Shown piece by piece: positions 1-10,600 of a stretch of 64,000 bases of DNA (its first letter is position 1; each line of letters begins with the position of its first letter). The stretch comes from Cyanobacterium sp. Dongsha4 (GTDB lineage Bacteria; Cyanobacteriota; Cyanobacteriia; Cyanobacteriales; Cyanobacteriaceae): contig NZ_CP084098.1 of assembly GCF_036345015.1 (NCBI RefSeq), positions 1,253,326 to 1,317,325 on the forward strand, given 5' to 3'. The translations under genes were made by a program, and so were the position numbers. The notes beneath the pieces were generated by a model. The model was not told the DNA's origin. It did not search any database and worked only from the letters and a program-made list of their open reading frames with translations.

Positions 1-279
1 AATCGTCAACAAATTCTTGATCGCTATTCTCAACATACTAAGTATTGTAAAAGTTGTCGTAATGCTTTAAAAACTAACTATATTTTGCAAATAGTATCGA
101 TTGTTTACTTTATTTTATCACTGTCTATTACTGCTGTTTTACCTGATACTTATAGGATTAGTTGGGGACTTTATTTAATTATTACTGGTTTAATTTCTGT
201 AGGTTTTTTTAGTTGGTTAAAATTTTGGTTTGAGCCTCAATTTTATTTTGTTGACTATATCCATGCAGATAAAAAATAG
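1..279 (+). CDS. C-terminal end of a Rieske-type (PaO/Tic55-like) oxygenase, partial
   Basis: The frame is open from the first base of the window and ends at a TAG, giving the last 92 residues of a protein that starts upstream. The visible part has the motif LDRYSQHTKYCKSCRNAL (a CxxC pair), followed by two hydrophobic membrane segments. This is the usual C-terminus of the pheophorbide a oxygenase/Tic55/chlorophyllide a oxygenase family of Rieske monooxygenases, where the CxxC lies just before the C-terminal membrane anchors. The Rieske and mononuclear-iron domains are outside the window, so substrate and exact subfamily cannot be read. A start inside this fragment (TTG at 85) is unlikely because coding continues upstream through the CxxC. 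Confidence 0.72.
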   Translation, partial: NRQQILDRYSQHTKYCKSCRNALKTNYILQIVSIVYFILSLSITAVLPDTYRISWGLYLIITGLISVGFFSWLKFWFEPQFYFVDYIHADKK

Positions 280-408
280 AATTATCAATTGGGAATTAAA
301 AATTAAGAATTAGCTTCTCCCTAACACCCCAAGCCCCTATCTTTTCATTACTCCCCTAAACCTGATACCTGCCCTCATCTAATATTTTGAAACCCAACTG
401 AGGTTAAA

Positions 409-1110
409 CTATACTGCTAAAAATTCTTGGATTACTCTTTGGCTTAATTCTCTTGTTTTACCTGATGCAACTATTCCTCCTTTTTGCATCGCATAATAAC
501 GATCTGCTTGACGAACAAAATGTAAATGTTGCTCAACTAAAAGTACAGAAATACCAGTTTCTTTAATGATTTTTTTCACTGCTGTTTCTATTTCTAAGAT
601 AATTGATGGTTGAATACCTTCTGTTGGCTCATCTAATAATAATAATTGAGGTCTTCCCATTAAGGCACGTGCGATCGCAAGTTGCTGTTGTTGACCTCCA
701 CTTAAGTCTCCTCCCATACGATTGAGCATTGTTTTTAAAACAGGAAATAAATCAAATATTTCAGCAGGAATAACTTTTTTAACTTTGGTGTTATTGGGTA
801 AGGCTTCTAAACCTAAAAGTAGATTTTCTTTCACCGTTAAACGAGGGATAATTTCTCGCCCTTGAGGTACATATCCAATCCCTAATTTTGCTCTTTTATC
901 TGTAGTTAATTTCTGTAAAGGTTGCTCTTTAAAAATTAAATTTCCAGTCCGAGATTGCAATAATCCCATAATAGTTTTTAGTAGTGTCGTTTTACCTACC
1001 CCATTTCTGCCAATTAGACAAACCATTTCCCCACTATTAATACTTAAATCAACATTTCTTAATATATGACTTTCACCGTAATAAACATTCAAATTGGATA
1101 AATTTAACAT
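409..1110 (-). CDS. urtE: Urea ABC transporter ATP-binding subunit UrtE
   Basis: A 233-residue ABC ATPase of normal UrtE length. It has Walker A (GRNGVGKTTLLK), an ABC signature with a glutamine run (LSGGQQQQLAIARAL), Walker B (LLLLDEPTEGIQPSI) and the switch His in LLVEQH. The layout and closeness to LivF-type ATPases match the UrtE subunit of the high-affinity urea transporter, which works with UrtD on the cytoplasmic face of the UrtBC permease. It lies 54 bp downstream of urtD on the same strand and is probably cotranscribed from the NtcA-type promoter ahead of urtD. urtA, urtB and urtC are not in the window, so the transporter genes are split in this genome. A LivF-type amino-acid ATPase is the alternative, but the pairing with the UrtD-like gene favours urea. 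Confidence 0.88.
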   Translation of the reverse strand: MLNLSNLNVYYGESHILRNVDLSINSGEMVCLIGRNGVGKTTLLKTIMGLLQSRTGNLIFKEQPLQKLTTDKRAKLGIGYVPQGREIIPRLTVKENLLLGLEALPNNTKVKKVIPAEIFDLFPVLKTMLNRMGGDLSGGQQQQLAIARALMGRPQLLLLDEPTEGIQPSIILEIETAVKKIIKETGISVLLVEQHLHFVRQADRYYAMQKGGIVASGKTRELSQRVIQEFLAV

Positions 1111-1164
1111 CGTTTTTATTTTGGATTATGATTCAATTTATTATAAATTAATTATCTTTGCTTC

Positions 1165-2289
1165 TTATTCTTTTGAATTAGTTTTTAGATTATTTATAAT
1201 TGTGGCTAACCTCTCCGAAGGTAATTGCAATAAATCTAGTAATTCTTGATAAGCTAAATTTTCTAATTCATTCATCTCATGATCCTGTAAAATTTGATAG
1301 CTTAATTCTAAAACCTGTTCTTTTTCATCATCTGTTTCCAGTAAAGGAATTAAATCAGCAAGGGGGATATTTTCTGCTAAAAAGTTTCTTAATTCCTCTT
1401 TAAAAATATCTTCTTCTTCTGAAGATGAAGCAAATTTTTGACTTAAGTTGTTAATAATTAAATCCTGCTCTTTTGGGGTTAAATTAAAATCTGACCAACC
1501 TATTGTTGCCGCAATTCTTGCCCATAAAATTTGATTATTATCAAGGGATGTTTCTTCACCTAAATAAACTTCAATTACACGAGGATTGTTTTGAATTTCA
1601 TTCATGTTGCCCTCACAAAGAACTGTACCTTGGTGCAATACAGTTACACGTCTAGCTATTTGTCTGACAAACTCCATATCATGCTCTATAACGATAATAG
1701 AATGGCTTTGAGCTAAAGCAAGGAGCAAATTACCCACATTTTCCGTTTCCTCGTCAGTTAAACCAGCTACAGGCTCATCTACTAATAATAAATCAGGGGA
1801 TTGAGCGACTAACATACCGATTTCTAAGCGTTGTTTTTCTCCATGAGAAAGTAAAGCGGCTTGTAAATTTGCTTTTGCCGTCAAACCAATGGTTTCTAAT
1901 AGACTAGCAAGACTATGTCTATCTTGTTGATTAGCTTTTTGAAAGAGGGTGGAAAAGACATTTTTATTTCTGTTAATAACTAAATCTAAATTTTCTTTTA
2001 CTGTTAAATTCAGATAAACTCTAGGTGTTTGAAATTTTCTACCAACACCGAATCTAGCTATTTGATGTTCGCTCATTTTTTTGAGATTTTTTCCCTTAAA
2101 ATAAACGTTTCCTTCTGTTGGTTGAGTTTTTCCAGTAATAACATCGAGAAAGGTGGTTTTCCCCGCTCCATTAGGTCCTATAATTACTCTTAATTCTCCC
2201 TTCTCCATTTTAAAGTTAAGATTATTTAACGCCTTAAAACCATCAAAACTTACGCTTAAATTGTCAATTTCTAATATTGTTTCATTCAT
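1165..2289 (-). CDS. urtD: Urea ABC transporter ATP-binding subunit UrtD with C-terminal extension
   Basis: A 374-residue ABC ATPase. Residues 1-245 are a complete nucleotide-binding domain: Walker A GPNGAGKTTFLD (38-49), signature LSHGEKQRLEIGM (147-159), Walker B DLLLVDEPVAGL (166-177) and the switch His in IEHD. Residues 246-374 are an acidic helical extension not needed for an ABC ATPase; the stretch around 320-365 resembles the TerB/DjlA-type helical fold, by eye only. The start is the ATG at 2289. A longer frame opens at 2466, but it would be translated from DNA upstream of the predicted transcription start, because the NtcA box and -10 lie at 2330-2372. Inferred role: energises urea uptake with UrtE when nitrogen is scarce. 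Confidence 0.88.
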   Translation of the reverse strand: MNETILEIDNLSVSFDGFKALNNLNFKMEKGELRVIIGPNGAGKTTFLDVITGKTQPTEGNVYFKGKNLKKMSEHQIARFGVGRKFQTPRVYLNLTVKENLDLVINRNKNVFSTLFQKANQQDRHSLASLLETIGLTAKANLQAALLSHGEKQRLEIGMLVAQSPDLLLVDEPVAGLTDEETENVGNLLLALAQSHSIIVIEHDMEFVRQIARRVTVLHQGTVLCEGNMNEIQNNPRVIEVYLGEETSLDNNQILWARIAATIGWSDFNLTPKEQDLIINNLSQKFASSSEEEDIFKEELRNFLAENIPLADLIPLLETDDEKEQVLELSYQILQDHEMNELENLAYQELLDLLQLPSERLATIINNLKTNSKE

Positions 2290-2329
2290 TGAAAAACTAT
2301 ATTTAATTTTGATCTCAATATAAATAGGA

Positions 2330-2335
2330 ACTATA
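2330..2335 (-). promoter_or_regulatory. -10 element of the urtDE promoter
   Basis: TATAGT read on the minus strand, 23 bp downstream of the NtcA box. Transcription should start near 2323, giving a leader of roughly 35 nt before the ATG at 2289. No clear Shine-Dalgarno sequence precedes that ATG. Confidence 0.7.
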
Positions 2336-2358
2336 ATTGTTGGCAATAGTCTATTTCG

Positions 2359-2372
2359 GTAGTGACTGTTAC
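2359..2372 (-). promoter_or_regulatory. NtcA-binding box of the urtDE promoter
   Basis: The sequence is GTAGTGACTGTTAC, a perfect GTA-N8-TAC palindrome, the consensus for NtcA, the global nitrogen regulator of cyanobacteria. On the minus strand it is followed after 23 bp by a TATAGT -10 element. That is exactly the architecture of class II NtcA-activated promoters, where the box sits near -41.5 and replaces the -35 element. It points at urtD, whose ATG is about 40 bp beyond the -10. Confidence 0.85.
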
Positions 2373-2533
2373 AAAAACTGAGATAAGTGTTGTAGCATTG
2401 AATAAAAGAAAAAGGACAATGAAAAAATTTTTTTAACAATCCAGCAATATAAAAACTAACCATCACTATTTTAGTTAGATATTTACTATAAATATAGCTA
2501 AACTTTTAGTCTAAATTTAATAGATACTAAATC

Positions 2534-3241
2534 ATGAAAAAACAGATTATTTTTTACTTTTATATATTTTTATTTGGCATATTTAACTTAATATTTAAAA
2601 ATATTTTTATTGCCTATTCTTTCTCTTTATCCTCAAATAATCTCATAGCTAAGGATACAGATAATTTTACAAAAATTGGAGAAGCATTGGGGGATTTAGA
2701 TAATGATTCAATCCCTGAAAAAGTTATTGTTTATGATACTGGTAAAGAAACTGAATTTGGGACACAAAGGGATATTTATATTTTCAAAAATACAGAAGAC
2801 AGTTGGACTTTATGGTATAAGAATACAGGAGCTGTACTTCCCAGTCAACACGGTGGTGTTTGGGGAGATCCTTTTCAAGAAATAAACATAGACAATGGAG
2901 CAATAAAAATTTATCATTTTGGTGGTAGTCGTTATAAATGGCAATATATACATCAATATAAATATATTGAAAATGATTGGAAATTAATTGAAGCAACAGT
3001 GGAGTTTGGAGCTTTTTGTGATTACGATGAAACTCTTAATTATGATTTAATTACTGGAAATATTATCTATAAAAAAGAACAAGAAAAGTGCGATCGAGCT
3101 AATAATATTAACCAAGAAAAAGAAATTATAGAGTTACTAGAATTTACTCAAAAACTCGAACAGCTACCCAATATGAATGGATTTTATCCCGGTAATAATG
3201 AAATAGTGATTCCTCAGAATAACAATACTATTTACTATTAA
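2534..3241 (+). CDS. Secreted or lipid-face protein of unknown function
   Basis: A 235-residue protein I do not recognise by name. The first 30-35 residues are a positively charged, strongly hydrophobic signal peptide or membrane anchor. The mature part begins with a GDLDNDSIPEKVIVYD motif of the kind found in FG-GAP/VCBS-like and EF-hand-like calcium-binding repeats. It is followed by an aromatic-rich beta-type domain with one lone pair of Cys (FCDYDE, EKCDRA) that could form a disulphide. The gene is divergent from urtD and ends about 95 bp before the MscS gene. An extracytoplasmic location is inferred; no catalytic residues are evident. Confidence 0.6.
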   Translation: MKKQIIFYFYIFLFGIFNLIFKNIFIAYSFSLSSNNLIAKDTDNFTKIGEALGDLDNDSIPEKVIVYDTGKETEFGTQRDIYIFKNTEDSWTLWYKNTGAVLPSQHGGVWGDPFQEINIDNGAIKIYHFGGSRYKWQYIHQYKYIENDWKLIEATVEFGAFCDYDETLNYDLITGNIIYKKEQEKCDRANNINQEKEIIELLEFTQKLEQLPNMNGFYPGNNEIVIPQNNNTIYY

Positions 3242-3336
3242 ATTTGGTAGCGATGATTATGATTCACAAAAAACAATTTATTATACTGTTATATTATCGT
3301 TAAAATCTAACGAAAGCAAATAGAATATTCATCGTC

Positions 3337-4209
3337 ATGATTAATAAATTTCTTAATACAGTCATTGATGCTATTAATGATTTAATTGCAGATACTATCA
3401 AAATTATACCGGGGTTAATAGGTGGTTTAATCGTTATTTTTCTTACTCGCTATATTGCCCATTGGACAGAAAATTTTGCTAATCAAATAGCGATAAAAAC
3501 CATTAAAAGTAGATCATTACAAATCTTATTTACTAAATCAATTTATATAACCACATGGGTAGTAGGTATTTTTCTTGCCGCAATTATGTCATTTCCCGGA
3601 CTAAGTTTAGGCAATGTTATCGGTGCGCTAGGATTAGGCTCAGTTGCTATTGGTTTTGCATTTCAAGACATTTTCAAAAACTTTTTAGCAGGTATATTAC
3701 TCTTATTACAAGAGCCATTTAGGATAGGAGATGAGGTTGTTGTACAAGATTATCAAGGTTTTGTGGAACATATTGACATTCGCACCACCACTATTCGTAC
3801 TTATCAAGGGGAAAAAATATTGATTCCTAATGCCACTATATTTACAAATTCCGTTCAGGTTAGAACCGGTTACGATAGAAGAAGAACAGATTTAGGAGTG
3901 GGAGTGGACTACAATACTTCCTTAGCTCAAGCTCAAAACTTGCTATTCGATGTTATAACCAGTCTTGATGGAGTTTTAAAAGAACCTAAACCAGAAATTG
4001 ATTTAATCAACTTTGGTGATAGTTCTATTGATTTTGTCGTGCGTTATTGGACTTCGCCTCAACAAAAAACAGTTAGGTATATTCAAACAAAAGCTATTAT
4101 TGCCATTAAAAAAGCCTTTGATAACGCTTCTATTACCATCCCCTATCCTATTAGAACCTTATACTATTTCGATCAAGATAAATACAGTGATTACATTCCT
4201 AATCAATAA
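3337..4209 (+). CDS. MscS-family small-conductance mechanosensitive channel
   Basis: A 290-residue protein with three N-terminal membrane helices, the last being the Gly/Ala-rich pore helix (GNVIGALGLGSVAIGFAFQD). The MscS beta domain follows (FRIGDEVVVQDYQGFVEHID, then RTTTIRT and LIPNATIFTNSV), and then an alpha/beta C-terminal domain. Length and order are those of a minimal MscS channel, which opens under membrane tension to release solutes during hypo-osmotic shock. No extra cyclic-nucleotide or sensor domain is present. It appears monocistronic, with petL following 74 bp later but with its own spacing and ribosome binding site. Confidence 0.9.
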   Translation: MINKFLNTVIDAINDLIADTIKIIPGLIGGLIVIFLTRYIAHWTENFANQIAIKTIKSRSLQILFTKSIYITTWVVGIFLAAIMSFPGLSLGNVIGALGLGSVAIGFAFQDIFKNFLAGILLLLQEPFRIGDEVVVQDYQGFVEHIDIRTTTIRTYQGEKILIPNATIFTNSVQVRTGYDRRRTDLGVGVDYNTSLAQAQNLLFDVITSLDGVLKEPKPEIDLINFGDSSIDFVVRYWTSPQQKTVRYIQTKAIIAIKKAFDNASITIPYPIRTLYYFDQDKYSDYIPNQ

Positions 4210-4283
4210 CAAAAACGAACCTTAACCGTTGCTAATATATGATAAAATATCAAATTGTCTTATAACAAATAGGAGTTTTAAAA

Positions 4284-4379
4284 ATGTCTGGAATTATTGC
4301 TTACGCAGGATTTATCATCGCTTTTTCCGTTATTGCCTTAACTCTATACTACGGATTAAAAGCAGTTAAATTTCTCTAA
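4284..4379 (+). CDS. petL: Cytochrome b6f complex subunit PetL
   Basis: A 31-residue single-helix protein: MSGIIAYAGF start, a continuous hydrophobic segment, then a short basic end (GLKAVKFL). It is preceded by a clear Shine-Dalgarno AGGAG (4271-4275) at 8-bp spacing, which supports real translation. Size, single N-out helix and the YxGLxAxKxx ending resemble PetL, a peripheral one-helix subunit that stabilises the cytochrome b6f dimer in the thylakoid membrane. PetN, PsbM and PsbX have different sequences. Recognition of such a short protein by eye is less certain than for longer genes. A 22-bp tandem repeat follows immediately. Confidence 0.7.
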   Translation: MSGIIAYAGFIIAFSVIALTLYYGLKAVKFL

Positions 4380-4390
4380 AAAACTTTTTT

Positions 4391-4434
4391 TCATTGATTA
4401 GTGAATATTAATTCATTGATCAGTGAACATTAGT
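4391..4434 (+). repeat. 22-bp tandem repeat, two copies, downstream of petL
   Basis: Two adjacent 22-bp units at 4391-4412 and 4413-4434 differ at 3 positions. Each contains TCATTGATyAGTGAA, and the junction (TGAATATTAATTCA) is nearly self-complementary, so the RNA could fold. It lies 11 bp after the petL stop and has no following T-run, so it is not a standard terminator. Confidence 0.6.
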
Positions 4435-4614
4435 ACTATTTTAGAAAATTAAAAAGGCTACCCCATTTTTATCTTAAATATTCAAATATTCTCATCAATG
4501 TGAGAAATTGTCAAGAAAAAAAACGGAAAAATTGACAGTCAAAATTAAATCTTCTATCCTCAAAGTAGCGAGACTATAAGTTAAGAAAAAACAAAGGCTA
4601 ATTAGAGTGAGGAA

Positions 4615-7600
4615 ATGACAAGTCAACGCCCCCCAGAATCTGAATCTAACCAAGAGTCGTCAACCACCATTACTCAGAAAGTATTTTCTGCCATTCAACA
4701 ACCTCGTAACCAAATTATTGCCTTAGCCACCCTAAGCACAATGGGAGTAATAGGTTATTTTGGGGGGAAATGGGTATTAACTCAGTTTATTCCCGACAGA
4801 TTAGAAACCGAATTAGAAAAACTGTTAGCCAGAGATGTCAATATTGGAGAGATAAATAACTTTTCCTTTTTCCATCAATTAGTTGTTAATGATATAAAAA
4901 TTCCCCCTACCATTGATGATCCTAGTTTTATTAACATTTCTGCCGCTAAAATAGACTTAGACTTATGGTCATTAATTTTCCGTCAGCGTTTACCCATACA
5001 TATCATTGCTGATGATGTGGAAGGTTATGCCCAACTAGACACTTTAATTCCACCTTCAGAAGACGAAAAACCCTTACCCAAATCTTTTCTTTTACCTTCC
5101 TTACCCATTACCGCCGAAGTCAATCTTCGTTTACAAGATACACTTATAAAAATCACTCCCAATGCCGAAACTCAACCAGTGGAGTTAGACAGCAAAGGAA
5201 AATTACAGTTAATTTATGATCAAGAAACTCAACCCCTTAACTATAATATAGAAACTCGCCTTAATAATAGTAGCGGATTAATTACCCTAGAGGGGAAAAC
5301 CTTATTAAGCAATACCCAGAGTGAAAACAAGTTAGATATTCGCAATCTTTACCTACCCGAAGTAGCTGGTTTAATTCCTCAACTCCCTCTAAATCTTCAA
5401 GAAGGGAGAGTCAATGCTAATCTCAAAACTCAAACGACTTCTTTACCCGAATATTTGGCTTCTGATATTCAAGGAAATGTAAAAATAGAAGATGTGAGGG
5501 GAAAAGTTATTCCTTCTCTAATTAGCAAGGAGGAGACATTTATTAATTTACCTCTGATGGCGAAAGAGTTTACTGCCAACACTCAATTAACCATTACTGA
5601 CTCTCAAACATTAATTATTGATGAAGCAAGACTTAACTGGGAAGAAATTAAAGCTGTTGCCAAAGGAGGGGTTAGTTTAAATAATGGTTATAATCTTTCT
5701 GCCAGTATTAATCCTTTACAGTTGAGTAGGTTATTCCCTCTTCTAAATATCAAATCAAATCTTGCCTTGGATGGTTTAACCGCAACCAATGTCACAGTAA
5801 CAGGAAATATTGACAACCCTCAAGTTAAAGGAAATTTGAGAATCAAAGATGGTTTAGTGGATAAAGTTGCCATCGATACTATTGATACTAAGTTTACAGC
5901 TAACTTAGATACCGTTAATGTTAATGCTGTAAAAATCCAACCTCAAGCAGGAGGGGAGATAGTTTCTCAAGGTTTATTAAATATTAACTTACGCCCAACA
6001 ATTTTTGAGGGGAAGGCTTTTTCTCTCGGTAAAATTCCCTTAAATTTTCAATTCACTGCTAACTTATTACCCACTGCTATCCTTGAAAAATATAATATCT
6101 CTCCCTTTGGTATTAATTTAGGTAATTTATCAGCGAGGGGAAGTCTCACGGGAAATTTAGATAATCCATTAGGAAAAGTGGCTTTTTCTCTCCCTAATAT
6201 AGAAGGAGATACTTTGAATAATGTGAGTGTCGAGGGGGAGTTGTTAGTTAATGCCAATGAGGTAGAAATAGTTAACACCGCTTTGATAACAGATAACAGT
6301 CAATTAAATGTTAATGGTAATGGTAATTGGCGTAATAATAATTGGTTAGTTAATGTCACGGGGAATAATTTTTATCTCACTCCTTTTGTTAATCAGTTAT
6401 GTCAAAATCTGACGGCTTGTGTTGACTCTTCTATAAATACTATTCTTCCTCTCGACGTTGCTAGTTTAGATGTTGATTTGCAGGGGAATTTCTCTAACTG
6501 GAATCTGACTCATATTGATGGTAGAGGAGATATTCAGTTAGTGGTGAATAATGAGGGTAATCTCAATTTAGATACTCGATTAAGTAATGGTAATTTACGA
6601 ATAACTGGTAATGGCAATGATGTGGCTTTCAATCCCTTACTTCCTTCTCTTTCCAATAATGTCAAATTAGTCAGGGGCGATTTTGAGTTATCTACCAATA
6701 TTGATGAGTTGTTAACGGCTAATCAAAATAACTTTGATAATCTTCCTTCTAGTTTAAATATAAATGCCGATACTCAGTTAATGATTGATGATGGAGTGGT
6801 GTTAGCTAATTCTGTTGTTAATGAAAATCAAACAAAGATTAATCTTGACGTTAGTCAGCTTCCATTAAATAATATCATCAATAACCTTCCTGCTCAAATT
6901 ACCTCCAGTCAAATCAGAATTAACTTAGCCACTGCGGAATTATTCCTATTAACTCAACAACCTTTTAACTCAGAGACTATCACAACCTTAGATAGTTTAA
7001 CCGTTAATGCTGATGTGAGAGGAGAATTTGCGGGAGGAAGACTATCAACAGAAGCAGTAGTCAAAGACGGAATTTTATCCTTATCAGGGGAAACAGAAAA
7101 TATCGTCTTATCCCAACTCTTACCGAATCTGAAGAATACCAATCTTAATAATATTCAAGCAGAAAATATTAGAGGAAACTTTCAACTCAAAGCCGGTGTA
7201 TCAGAATTAATCACCTTCGGTAAAAACTATCTCAACAATCAAAATATATCCTTAGCCTCTCTTCCTAGTTTAAATATTAAAGGTGATGGAAGATTAAATA
7301 TAGCAGGAGGAGAAGTCAAAATATCAGGCAATCTGAGAGGGAATCAATGGCAAAGCAATATAGATACCCAAAATCTTAACATCGAAAAAATTGCTTCTCA
7401 ACTTTCCTTACCCTTCCTTAATAATAATGATAGTTTTAACCTCGCCTCTCTTGGTAATCTAAATACCAGTATTAACTTAGGTGGTAGTCTGACGGATTTA
7501 TCTTTTGATAACCTATCTTTACCTATTACTATTCAACCCACCAAGATTAATATCGGTGATAATCTTGTTACCCTTGCAGGAAATTTTCTTTTAATTAATC

Positions 7601-10600
7601 CTTTCACCCAACCTGATATAAATAACCTCCGACTGCAAGTAACAACAAAAGCCAATTTAGCAACCCTTCCCCTTAACAGTCTTCTTGCTTCCCTAGATGA
7701 AAATAATAATAAGGGTATTAACTATCTTCCTTCAGAAGTTAACTTAAATGGTATCGCTAAATTTAATGGCGTTATAACCGCTAACAATGTCTTAACTAAT
7801 CCCCTCGGTTTTAACTTAATAGGAGATTTAAGTCTCAATAACTTTGCTTTTAATCAAATAGCCTTTGAATCTTCCCTCTCAGGAAAAGTTAATGTTAATC
7901 CCCGTGAGAAAATAGCTGTTAATCTTAAAGGTAAGGAAGACATCATCGCTACCAGCTTAATTAGAAAGGATTTAACTTTACCCAATCAAGCAACTATTCC
8001 CTTTACTCTTTCTTCTATTACTATCAATCAACAAGATAACTTTTTCTTAGAAGGAAAACTAGCGGAAAATAATCAATTTATCGCAACGGTAAAAAACTTA
8101 TCCTTAGAAAATTTGGCTTTACAACCAGTGGCTAACTATGGCATCAAAGGCAAATTAAAGGGAGACTTTAGCAGTCAGTTAACCCTTAACTTAAATGATT
8201 TCACCGCCGAGGGAAATATTGCCATTAATAATCCAGCCATTGGGGTAGTGGAAGGAAAAGAAATTAAAGCAGATTTTAACTATCAAAATAATATCGCTCA
8301 ATTAAATCAAGGAAGGTTATCATTTGCTAATACGCAATATGATTTGAGTGGCAAAGTTAATCTCGTTACTCAGGAAATAGAAGGCAAAGTTAACTTACAA
8401 GGAGAGATGGAAGATATTTTTTCCACTCTGAGAATAACCGATGTTGCTAGTGTCTCGGCTTTATGGCAACAATTACAAAATCAAGACACCTTCTCCTCGG
8501 CGGATAATATTCCTTCTCAATCTATCGGTAATAGTGATGATAGTATCAAAACCCAAGTTAATTTACTCACTCAAGTTGATAAACAAATCCAAACCCTAGC
8601 GAGAAAAGTTGAATCAGGAAGCATTCCCAATGATTTAGATATTCAAGGGAAATATCAAGGGGAAATTCTTATCGCTGGAAAGTTAACTAATCCCGAAATT
8701 CAACTAGATTTTGAAGGCAATCAATGGCAGTGGCTACCGCAACAAAACTATCCTGTGATTCTTGATTCTTTAGGCTTAGTAATGAAACAAACCCAAGCAA
8801 TAGCTATTCCTAAACTTGCTATTAATGCCAATTTTGTCAATAATAATTTAACCTTAAAACCTTTTCTTTTAAATATCGGTGGAAGTGAAGTTGCTTTTGC
8901 AGGAAATTTATCTTTAGATAGTCAAGAGGGAGAATTTAAAGTTGCTAATTTACCCGTAGATTTTATTACAGATATTATCTCTTCTCCTTTGGATGTGGAT
9001 GGTTTAATTAATGTCAACGGAAAAATCACAGGTAATCTGTTAAATCCTTCCATTGTCGGTAATTTTGCTCTTAATAATGCAGCCGTAGAAGGTTCAATTT
9101 TAGCAAACCAAATTCTCGCTGATTTTCAATATCAGAATTATACTTTAAGTGTGGAAAGTAGTCAACCAGAATATTTACAGTTTAAGGCAATTTTACCCTA
9201 TTATCCTTTAATGGAGTTGGATAAACCTGCTTTAATTAGTTTAAATTTACGCCCAGAATCGAGAGGGTTGGTTAAGGGATTAACTCAAGGAAAAATAGAT
9301 TTGGTTGATGGTGATTTTCAAGGAAATTTAGAAATAACTACCGCTTCTTTAAATCAATTGGTAAATAATTTTAATTTTGAAGATATTGCCGTTAAAGGAA
9401 ATCTTAATTTTGAAAATACTCAAATTAAAACAAGTTTAATAGATGAATCAATTTTCTTGACAGGAAATATTAATTTACAAGAAAATAGGGTTATTAATGC
9501 TGATAATTTACTCGCAAAAGTTAATCAAACTGAGGTTAATATTAATGGGAATCTACCTGTTTTTAATTCAAATAATATTCAGGGTGATAATTTAATAGTA
9601 AATATTCCTCAACAATCTCTGAATTTAGAGGGTTTATATTCAGGCAATATTGATGCAAATATTGAAATAAATGGCACTGCTTTCTATCCTAAAATTGGTG
9701 GATATTTGGCGTTAAATAATGGTAATTTTACTATTCCATCTCAAGAAAGATTGTCATCTTTTAATAATAGTAAAAATTCTGGTTTAATTGCTAATAATTG
9801 GCTTAATAGTAATCCCTCAAGTAATAGAAGTAATGCTATTATTCAACCAAATTTAGATAATTTTCAACTAAAATTAGTTAACTCACAATTAGCTCAATGG
9901 GGGTTCTATCGCTTTCTTTTTGAAGGTGATGTGGAGGTTAATGGGAATCCTCTTGATTTTGAAAACCTAAGAGCAAATGGGGCTGTAAACGTCCGTAGGG
10001 GAAATATTTATATAGGGGGTGCAAATCCTTTACCTAATGCCGTGTCAGGGGTTGGTTTTGGTGATACTACTTTCTTTTTATCTCGTACTAATGAGAATAG
10101 AATTGTGTTTGATCCTAATGATAGTATTCTTAATCCCAGTATCGATATAGAAGTACAGGCAGATATAGTGGATTATTCTCGTCAATTACCTGTTACAGGT
10201 AGCAATGAAATTGCAGATCCCATTGTTAGGGGGGGGAGAGGAGATAATATTCAAGTTGTTTTAAATATTGATGGTGAATTGGGTCAACTGTTACCAGTAT
10301 TGTCGAGTCAAGTTAATCAATTTTGCTACTTGCCTACTTCTGAAACTCTTATCGGGGATAAAATTTCCTCTGAGCGCTTAAAAGAAGTAGAAACTTGCGT
10401 CAATTTAGCGGTTTTAAATCAGCAGGGAGCTAATTTTAATTTATTTAATTCTCCGATTGTTTCTCTCAGTAGTACTCCTAATCGTAGTGAGGGGGAATTG
10501 ATTAATTTGATTGTGGGAGGTCAATTAATTAATATTGCAGACCAGTTACAAAATTTGAGTGGAGAACAATTGTTTGAAAATGGTTTAGTACAATTTTTCT

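Noticed and set aside
2290-2466. N-terminal extension of urtD
   Set aside because: It would lie upstream of the NtcA-type promoter at 2330-2372, and the added residues are not family-like.
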